The notes beneath the pieces were generated by a model. The model was not told the origin of the DNA. It searched no databases and saw nothing but the letters and a program-made list of their open reading frames with translations. A stretch of DNA of 11,790 nt from contig CAJULF010000011.1 of assembly GCA_910587135.1 (NCBI GenBank), positions 55,787 through 67,576 on the forward strand, given 5' to 3'. This DNA is from an uncultured Oscillospiraceae bacterium. GTDB lineage: Bacteria > Bacillota > Clostridia > Oscillospirales > Ruminococcaceae. Below, one piece after another: positions 6,388 through 11,790 of the stretch (positions within the stretch are counted from its first letter, which is position 1; every line of letters begins with the position of its first letter). The translations under genes were made by a program, and so were the position numbers.

Positions 6388-8685
6388 ATGGAAGATAAGA
6401 AAAAGACGGGCAAGTCCAAAAAGCCCGTTCCCGAAATATCAAGAAAAAATCCCCCCGAAGCGGAAAAGAAGCCCGCACCCAAAAGAAAACCTCAAGGCAA
6501 TACAGTTTTCGCGCTGGATATCGGCACAAACAGCGTTGTGGGTATCCTCGCGGAAAAAAGCGGCAGCGCGTACAGGATACTTGATATGGAAACCGTGCAG
6601 CACAGCAAGCGCTCCATGCGCGACGGGCAGATTGAGGACATCGCGGCGGTCGCCGAGGTGATAAAAAGGGTAAAGGCAAGGCTGGAAAAGCGCAGCGGGA
6701 TAGAGCTTTCCAAGGTATGCATAGCGGCGGCGGGACGTACCCTCAAAACCGTGCGGGCAACATGGGAGCACGCTCTTCCCCCCGAAAAGACGCTTACCGC
6801 CAAGGACGCGAAAACGGCGGAGCTGGAGGCGGTGCGCCGCACCTCGGACAAGTTTTCGGAGGAAAATCAGGGTGACTCTTCCTACTGCGTAGGTCACAGC
6901 GTGGTTTCGATAATGCTTGACGGATACAAGATAGCTACTCCCGTAGGACACCGCGGCGAGCTGCTGACCACCGAGATAATCGCGGCGTTTCTGCCGGCGT
7001 TCGTGGTGGAGAGCCTGTGCTCCGCAATCGACAGGGCGGGGCTGACGGCAGCGGGGCTGACGCTGGAGCCTATCGCGGCAATGAATGTTATCGTGCCGCC
7101 CGACCTGCGGCTGATAAATATCGCGCTGTGCGATATCGGCGCGGGAACGTCGGACGTAGCGGTATCACGCGACGGCAGCGTGGTAGCCTACGGAATGGCT
7201 ACGGTGGCGGGCGACGAAGTCACCGAGGGGCTTATGAAACGCCTGCTGGTGGATTTTCAGACCGCGGAGCGGATAAAATCCTGCACCGAGGGACAGATAA
7301 CCTACACCAACATACTGCTGGAGGAGCATACCATAACCGACAAGGAGCTTACCGAGCTGCTCTCGCCCTCGGCGGAAGCGCTTGCGGAAACCATTGCCGC
7401 GGAAATACTCAAGGCAAACCTTGTTCCGCCCCAGGCGGTATTTCTGGTGGGCGGCGGCAGCAAGCTCAGGGGTCTTTCCGAGAAGCTGGCTGAAAAGCTG
7501 GAGCTTGAACCGAGGTTTGTTACGGTAGGTAGGCGGGAGCTTATGCGGGGCATAATCGCGCCCGATAATCTGGAAATAGGCGCTGAGCACGCCACACCTT
7601 TGGGAATAGCCATAACAAACAGCGAAGGACTTTCCTACGACTTTACAACGATAACCCTGAACGGAAACAAAATACGAGCCCTCGGAACCAGCCGCCTTAC
7701 GATATTCGAGCTTCTGCCGCTCGGGGACGTAAGCCCCGAAACGCTGACGGCAAAGGCGGGCGAGGATCTCATCTTTACGCTGAACGGAGAACGCGTCACG
7801 CTTCGGGGCACTCCCGCGAAGCCCGCGGAGATAATCATAGACGGCAAAGCCGCATCGCTTGAATCCACCGTGGGCGGCGGCGATGATGTGGAGTTTACCC
7901 CCGCGGAGAACGGCGCGGACGCATCCGCAAGGCTGTCGGATTATATCGAAATACCCGTGGTTTCCTCCATAACCGTAACGCTTCTCGGGGACGAGTGGAG
8001 CTTAAAGCGCAGGATCTTTGTTAACGGACGCGCGGTTTCCTCAGACCGAGAAATACATAACGGCGATGAAATTTTAGAGCATTCCGTTACCCTCGGCGAG
8101 CTGCTGAACTCCGCAAAAGTGACGGGCAGGGTGCTGCTCAACGGAAAGCAGCAATCACGCGAAACGGTTCTCTGCGACGGGGATGTTATCGAGGAGGCAA
8201 GCTCCGCTTCCATAAAGATGCTTCAGCCCGAATCAGACGCCCCCCCCGCAGCTGCGGAGAAGCAGGCGCCGTTAAATCCCCCAAAAGCCGGAAACGCCCC
8301 CGAAGATGAACCGCCCTTAAAATCCGAGCCGACGGTTCAGCCCGAGCAGTCGGCGCAGCCCACACAAATTGCTCAACCTGTACAACCCACACAACCCGCA
8401 CAACCCTTTCAGTCCGCACAACCTGTGCAGCCTGTACAAAATGCACAGCCCGATTTAACCGAACAGCCAAAGGAAATAGAAGGTATATCCATTTCTTTCA
8501 ACGGAATGGACTGCACCTTGCCATTGCCTGAGGACGGACACCAGCCGATATTCCTGGATATCACATCGGCTTTTTCGGACGACCCCACAACATTGCTTGC
8601 GCACTCCAACATCATTACGATAAACGGGAAGTTTGCGCGGCTGGACGAAGAAATTCATGACGGAGATGTTATAGTTATTGAATAA
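6388..8685 (+). CDS. FtsA/PilM-like actin-fold ATPase with a long repeat-bearing C-terminal extension
   Basis: From the ATG at 6388 the protein has 765 residues, far longer than the roughly 420 of ordinary FtsA. After a Lys/Pro-rich N-terminal tail (1-39) comes an FtsA/PilM-type core (about 40-411). Its phosphate-1 motif is ALDIGTNSVVG (D44), phosphate-2 is CDIGAGTSDVAV (D249), and the adenosine motif is FLVGGGSKLRGL (352-363). An SHS2/1C-like segment (KVCIAAAGRTLKTV) and TPLGIAI mark the end of the core. The extension (412-765) carries four similar segments with a hydrophobic strand, [N/D]GK/R or NG, then GD plus a hydrophobic residue: near 481-503, 542-562, 581-601 and 742-765. They resemble beta-grasp (ThiS/ubiquitin-like) endings. 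A Gln/Pro-rich linker (651-688) separates the third from the fourth. No C-terminal amphipathic FtsA helix is evident, and no ftsZ is nearby. Two lipoprotein genes follow closely (first gap 13 bases). It could act in cell-shape, division or envelope assembly; the specific role is unknown. Confidence 0.82.
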   Translation: MEDKKKTGKSKKPVPEISRKNPPEAEKKPAPKRKPQGNTVFALDIGTNSVVGILAEKSGSAYRILDMETVQHSKRSMRDGQIEDIAAVAEVIKRVKARLEKRSGIELSKVCIAAAGRTLKTVRATWEHALPPEKTLTAKDAKTAELEAVRRTSDKFSEENQGDSSYCVGHSVVSIMLDGYKIATPVGHRGELLTTEIIAAFLPAFVVESLCSAIDRAGLTAAGLTLEPIAAMNVIVPPDLRLINIALCDIGAGTSDVAVSRDGSVVAYGMATVAGDEVTEGLMKRLLVDFQTAERIKSCTEGQITYTNILLEEHTITDKELTELLSPSAEALAETIAAEILKANLVPPQAVFLVGGGSKLRGLSEKLAEKLELEPRFVTVGRRELMRGIIAPDNLEIGAEHATPLGIAITNSEGLSYDFTTITLNGNKIRALGTSRLTIFELLPLGDVSPETLTAKAGEDLIFTLNGERVTLRGTPAKPAEIIIDGKAASLESTVGGGDDVEFTPAENGADASARLSDYIEIPVVSSITVTLLGDEWSLKRRIFVNGRAVSSDREIHNGDEILEHSVTLGELLNSAKVTGRVLLNGKQQSRETVLCDGDVIEEASSASIKMLQPESDAPPAAAEKQAPLNPPKAGNAPEDEPPLKSEPTVQPEQSAQPTQIAQPVQPTQPAQPFQSAQPVQPVQNAQPDLTEQPKEIEGISISFNGMDCTLPLPEDGHQPIFLDITSAFSDDPTTLLAHSNIITINGKFARLDEEIHDGDVIVIE
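8338..8452 (+). repeat. Gln/Pro-rich tandem coding repeat in the FtsA-like gene
   Basis: Repeated CAG/CAA-CCx units encode alternating QP, AQP and VQP steps. This low-complexity linker joins the third and fourth NG...GD segments. Irregular unit lengths and mixed codons (CAG/CAA, CCC/CCT/CCG/CCA) indicate an old, diverged repeat, not a recent expansion. Confidence 0.75.
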
Positions 8686-8689
8686 ATTT

Positions 8690-8693
8690 GGAG
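8690..8693 (+). promoter_or_regulatory. Ribosome binding site fixing the GH26-like lipoprotein start
   Basis: GGAG lies five bases before the ATG at 8699, where a normal lipoprotein signal peptide begins (MKLFRK). The in-frame TTG at 8678, which overlaps the previous gene, would add seven residues ahead of the signal peptide and has no site of its own. Confidence 0.6.
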
Positions 8694-8698
8694 CGAAA

Positions 8699-10282
8699 AT
8701 GAAACTATTCAGAAAAACAGCCGCCTTTCTTATGGGAGTAGCCTTGCTGTGCGGCTGCCGGAGCATACCCGACCGTTCCGTCAGCACCTCGGCAAGCGAA
8801 AGCTCCGAGCCGGAAACCGAGGCAGCGGAGAGCTTCGAGGAGCTTTCTCCCACGCTGTACGATATTTATAAATCCGACGAGCTTATAAAGCTAAACGCAG
8901 AGGGCGGTGTATTCAACGGAAACGTACGCACCGACGGAGAATACGACGGTCACGGCTATATCGTGCTTGACGAGGGAATGACCCTTACGCATATTGCCGA
9001 AATACCGCAGCCGCAGCACTACCGCGTTATTATCGCGGCGAGGTCGGAAAAAGGCGCGGTCATAAGGTTTACCGTTAGAACCCAGACTGAGGGAATGTAT
9101 TATATTGAACCGTCCGATGAGATGGGCTACGGACTGTACGCCATCGACTGCATATATATGTCGGAGGGCGCAATGCTGCTCAACTTCACTGTGGAGAACG
9201 GCAGCGCCGCGATAGACTACATTCTGTTGGAGGACGCCGACAGCGTAAGCTCCGAGGCGTATCTTGTGCACTCCTCCTCGGTAAGCTCCAATGCATCGGT
9301 TTCCGCAATCGGGGTAATGAGGTATCTTACGGACACTTTCGGCAGCGGCATAATAACCGCCCAGAACGTCACCCCCGCCACCAACGCTGAGCTTGACGCG
9401 ATATACAAGGAAACGGGACGATATCCCGCCATGCGCTGCGGCGAGCTTGCGCTGTCGCTGCTTGAGGATGAATCCGAAAGGGCGGAGGAGGAAATACAGC
9501 TCGCGCTGGAATGGGGCGAAAAAGGCGGTCTGGTGTCATACACCTGGCACTGGTACTCACCCGATACAAGCCGCGCCGCGCTGACCGCCGAAACCAACTT
9601 CCGGCTTACCTCCGCCATCAGCGGGCAGGACATGGAACAGCTTGCGGTGTCGGGCGCGGAAGAGGTGCAGATGCTATACGAAAACGGATCCGTATCGGAC
9701 AAGATGTTTGCGATGATAAAGGATCTGGACAAAATCGCGGAGGTGCTCAGGCGGTTTGACGAGGCTGATATCCCCGTTATATGGCAGCCGATTCCCGACG
9801 GCGAGAGTGAACTGTACTGGTGGGGCGGAAACAGCGAGGAGTACAAGGTGCTGTGGGAGTTCATATTCAAAAGGCTCAACAAGCTTCACGGGCTGGGAAA
9901 TCTCATCTGGGTATGGAACGGCAGCGACGCGGAATTTTACCCCGGCAACAGCTATTGCGACATAATAGGGCAAGGCGTCTACGAAAAATCGAATTCATCG
10001 TTCGCGGGAAGATTTTCGGCGCTTTCGGAGCTTCCCGATATGCAGAAAAAGCCAATGGCAATAACCTCATGCGACAGCATGCCAAAGCCCGAATATATGT
10101 TCCGCGACAACGCTATGTGGCTTTGGTTTGCCATAGGCAGCGGCAGCTATATCGTCGACAGCGAGGGCAATCTTTCGGAAGCCTACACCGACTGGCAGAG
10201 CCTGTATAATGCCTACAACAGCAAGATATGCAGGACGCTCGACGAGCTGCCCGATTTCAACAAATACGCGCTCAGCGAATAG
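8699..10282 (+). CDS. Surface lipoprotein with CBM35-like and GH26-mannanase-like domains, catalytic residues apparently lost
   Basis: From the ATG at 8699 the protein has 527 residues. Signal peptide MKLFRKTAAFLMGVALLCGC ends in a lipobox with C20 as the probable lipidated residue. A Ser/Glu-rich linker follows. Residues about 62-181 look like a CBM35-type beta-sandwich (NAEGGVFNG, DGHGYIVLDEG, then IDYILLED). From about 195 to 520 the sequence follows glycoside hydrolase family 26 (beta-mannanase): TWHWYSP (W283, H284, W285), WWGG (374-377), LIWVWN and FYPGNSYCDIIG, matching the family's IWVWN...YPGDxYVDIxG. The family motif RPxHE...WFWWG reads QPIPDGESELYWWGG here, with D367 where the acid/base Glu belongs and P366 in place of its His. 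The nucleophile motif (ALTE-like) reads MAITSCD, with S457 at the Glu position. It is therefore predicted to bind but not cleave glycan. It lies 13 bases after the FtsA-like gene. Confidence 0.83.
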   Translation: MKLFRKTAAFLMGVALLCGCRSIPDRSVSTSASESSEPETEAAESFEELSPTLYDIYKSDELIKLNAEGGVFNGNVRTDGEYDGHGYIVLDEGMTLTHIAEIPQPQHYRVIIAARSEKGAVIRFTVRTQTEGMYYIEPSDEMGYGLYAIDCIYMSEGAMLLNFTVENGSAAIDYILLEDADSVSSEAYLVHSSSVSSNASVSAIGVMRYLTDTFGSGIITAQNVTPATNAELDAIYKETGRYPAMRCGELALSLLEDESERAEEEIQLALEWGEKGGLVSYTWHWYSPDTSRAALTAETNFRLTSAISGQDMEQLAVSGAEEVQMLYENGSVSDKMFAMIKDLDKIAEVLRRFDEADIPVIWQPIPDGESELYWWGGNSEEYKVLWEFIFKRLNKLHGLGNLIWVWNGSDAEFYPGNSYCDIIGQGVYEKSNSSFAGRFSALSELPDMQKKPMAITSCDSMPKPEYMFRDNAMWLWFAIGSGSYIVDSEGNLSEAYTDWQSLYNAYNSKICRTLDELPDFNKYALSE

Positions 10283-10337
10283 GCGCGTTACTCGGTCAGC
10301 AACGCTTTAAGGCGTAATATATAAAGGAGAATTACTT

Positions 10338-11678
10338 ATGAAGAAATTTATGGCTATCGCGGCTGCGGCAGCGCTTGTGCTTTCGCTGACAGCCTGCAAA
10401 AACTACACGGTATCCGACAGCGAATCAAGCGCTCCCGACAGCAGCGCGGCGGACAGCAATACCCCCGACAGTGCCGACAGCGGTACAAGCTCCGACAACC
10501 CGGAAAGCGGGAACAGCGAAAGCGAACCGCAGGAAGAGATCGAGGAGATACCCTACACACTGGGCGGGGAGCTTACCCCCACCATGATAGCGAATTCACG
10601 CTACAACGTCGGAAATCAGGTAAGACTGGCAGAATTTTTTAAGAAGCTCCGGGCGGGCGAAGAGGTAACCGTAGCATTCCTCGGCGGGTCTATCACGCAG
10701 GGGTCTTCCGCCGGCAACGACTTGTGCTATGCGAGACTTACCGCTAACTGGATACAGGAGCAGTTCCCCGACGCGACCGTAAATTATGTTAATGCGGGTA
10801 TCGGCGCAACGGGCTCTTATATAGGAGTTCACCGCTGCGACAATGATGTGCTCTCGCATGACCCCGACATAGTTTTCGTGGATTTCTCGGTAAACGACAC
10901 CACAGAGCGCACCGAGCTGAATAAGCTCACCTATGAAAGTCTTATGAGAAAGCTGTGGTTTGCGGAGAGCAGCCCCGCGGTAGTTACCATCGCCATGACG
11001 CAGGACAACGGCACCAGCTTCCAGGATTATCACGGTGAAATTGTCAAGAGATACGATATCCCCATGATATCCTACAAGAACGCAATACTTGATATAATTG
11101 ACAAGGGCTACATCAAGTGGACGGATATTTCCGACGACAACATTCACCCCAACGTTCCCGGACATGCCCTGCTTACCGATCTCATCACCAACTACCTGCA
11201 ATCCGTAATTGATAATCTCGACAGCATAAGCGGCGAAGAGAGCGATTTCTCGCAGCCCTCGGAGTCGGGTGAAAAATACCTTAACGCAAAGCTGCTCACA
11301 CCCGCCGACACCGAACCTGCTTCTCTCGGCGCGTTTATGGTAAGGGACGCGGCTTTCGGCGGATTTAACGGCAGCTGGATGCTCAAATCCTCCGACGGAC
11401 AGCTCACAGAAGCGGACGGTATTGAGTTCAATGTGACCGCCAAAAATATAGGTCTTCTTTACGGAAAGACCGTCAGCAACCCCGTCAAGGCAGACATATA
11501 TATTGACGGTGAGCTTATAACCACTCTGGACACGGATTTCAGCGGCGGCTGGGGCAACTATGCGGAGTTTGCGGAGATAGCGGCGCTTCCCGAGGAGGGC
11601 GAGCATACCCTGAAAATCGTTCCTCAGTCAACGGACGGCGCGGCGGCAATGTATATTTCGGCGATAGCGATAAGCTGA
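10338..11678 (+). CDS. SGNH/GDSL-hydrolase surface lipoprotein, probable carbohydrate esterase
   Basis: This 446-residue protein is predicted to remove acyl (probably acetyl) groups from a glycan outside the cell. Signal peptide MKKFMAIAAAAALVLSLTAC gives a clear lipobox (LTAC, lipidated C20). A long Ser/Asp/Glu-rich linker reaches to about residue 70. The SGNH blocks are complete: block I FLGGSITQG (S118 nucleophile), block II NAGIGATGS (G154), block III VDFSVND (N186) and block V DNIHPN (D267, H270). A C-terminal beta-rich domain (about 310-446; VKADIYIDGELITTLD, then EGEHTLKIVPQ) resembles the accessory domains of CE2/CE17-type acetyl esterases. AGGAG at 10325-10329 lies 8 bases before the ATG. 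The gene follows the GH26-like lipoprotein by 55 bases. In mannan-use loci of gut Clostridia, GH26 enzymes and SGNH mannan deacetylases occur together, so acetylated mannan is a reasonable candidate substrate, but this is inference. Confidence 0.87.
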   Translation: MKKFMAIAAAAALVLSLTACKNYTVSDSESSAPDSSAADSNTPDSADSGTSSDNPESGNSESEPQEEIEEIPYTLGGELTPTMIANSRYNVGNQVRLAEFFKKLRAGEEVTVAFLGGSITQGSSAGNDLCYARLTANWIQEQFPDATVNYVNAGIGATGSYIGVHRCDNDVLSHDPDIVFVDFSVNDTTERTELNKLTYESLMRKLWFAESSPAVVTIAMTQDNGTSFQDYHGEIVKRYDIPMISYKNAILDIIDKGYIKWTDISDDNIHPNVPGHALLTDLITNYLQSVIDNLDSISGEESDFSQPSESGEKYLNAKLLTPADTEPASLGAFMVRDAAFGGFNGSWMLKSSDGQLTEADGIEFNVTAKNIGLLYGKTVSNPVKADIYIDGELITTLDTDFSGGWGNYAEFAEIAALPEEGEHTLKIVPQSTDGAAAMYISAIAIS

Positions 11679-11708
11679 CAGAAAATTTATTATAAAAACG
11701 GAAACCAA

Positions 11709-11732
11709 GCGGCAGCCCAAAAGGGCTGCCGC
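11709..11732. terminator. Perfect 10-bp GC hairpin after the last gene, probable terminator
   Basis: GCGGCAGCCC (11709-11718) and GGGCTGCCGC (11723-11732) pair perfectly around an AAAA loop, 30 bases after the stop of the SGNH gene. On the + strand no T-run follows (AGGCTGTATATA). Read from the - strand, the sequence after the stem is T-rich (TTGGTTTCCGTTTTT). It may end + strand transcripts weakly and better terminate a gene converging from the right, beyond the window. Confidence 0.65.
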
Positions 11733-11790
11733 AGGCTGTATATAAAGGTTGACCTAAGGCTAATTATTTAAAAAAATTTCAAAATTTCCG
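11733..11790. other. AT-rich tail of the window
   Basis: These 58 bases hold no gene. A TTGACC (11749-11754) followed 17 bases later by AAAAAT is a weak promoter-like pair, too poor and too close to the window edge to call. Confidence 0.3.

Noticed and set aside
8338..8452. CRISPR-like or satellite repeat
   Set aside because: The repetition is in-frame Gln/Pro low-complexity coding sequence of irregular unit length, without constant repeats or unique spacers.
10596..11606. Long 336-residue - strand open frame opposite the SGNH gene
   Set aside because: The + strand frame has a signal peptide and all SGNH active-site blocks; the antisense frame shows no family motif and arises from the codon bias of the real gene.
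11749..11777. Promoter at the right edge (TTGACC with AAAAAT)
   Set aside because: The -10 match is poor in a generally A-rich stretch and the downstream gene is out of view.

Overview
The window looks like a chromosomal piece of a moderately GC-rich Firmicute of the class Clostridia, most likely a Ruminococcus/Oscillospiraceae-type gut bacterium. This is inferred from strong AGGAGG-type ribosome binding sites, clostridial-style MnmE and SecA sequences, short lipoprotein signal peptides followed by Ser/Asp/Glu-rich linkers, and a GH26-like plus SGNH-esterase-like lipoprotein pair. All eight supported genes lie on the + strand. No RNA gene, CRISPR array, insertion sequence or phage gene was found, and no gene-free stretch exceeds 300 bases.

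Layout. Bases 1-87 hold a perfect 13-bp GC-rich hairpin and the ribosome binding site of the first gene. Bases 88-3749 hold a short SecA-family ATPase followed 20 bases later by mnmE, the GTPase of tRNA wobble-uridine modification. Bases 3886-5391 hold two separate TrkA-type (RCK) nucleotide-binding proteins with a 222-base gap between them and no TrkH/KtrB channel gene in the window. A DUF4261-type protein of unknown function follows 21 bases later (5413-6216). Its stop codon sits in the loop of a perfect 10-bp inverted repeat.

After a leader of about 170 bases comes a large FtsA/PilM-like actin-fold ATPase (end 8685). It carries a long C-terminal extension with four similar NG...GD segments that may be beta-grasp repeats, plus a Gln/Pro-rich linker. 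Two predicted surface lipoproteins follow on the same strand. The first has a CBM35-like domain plus a GH26-mannanase-like domain in which both catalytic glutamates appear to be replaced. The second is an SGNH/GDSL hydrolase with its active-site blocks intact. A perfect 10-bp GC hairpin follows the last gene.

Functionally the window divides into a housekeeping half (export motor, tRNA modification, potassium-transport regulation) and an accessory half. In the accessory half a cytoplasmic FtsA-like ATPase is transcribed just ahead of two exported lipoproteins. The most unusual items are the FtsA-like protein with its repeat-bearing tail, its link to glycan-related lipoproteins, and the apparently non-catalytic GH26-like domain. 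All assignments come from reading motifs; no database search was possible.
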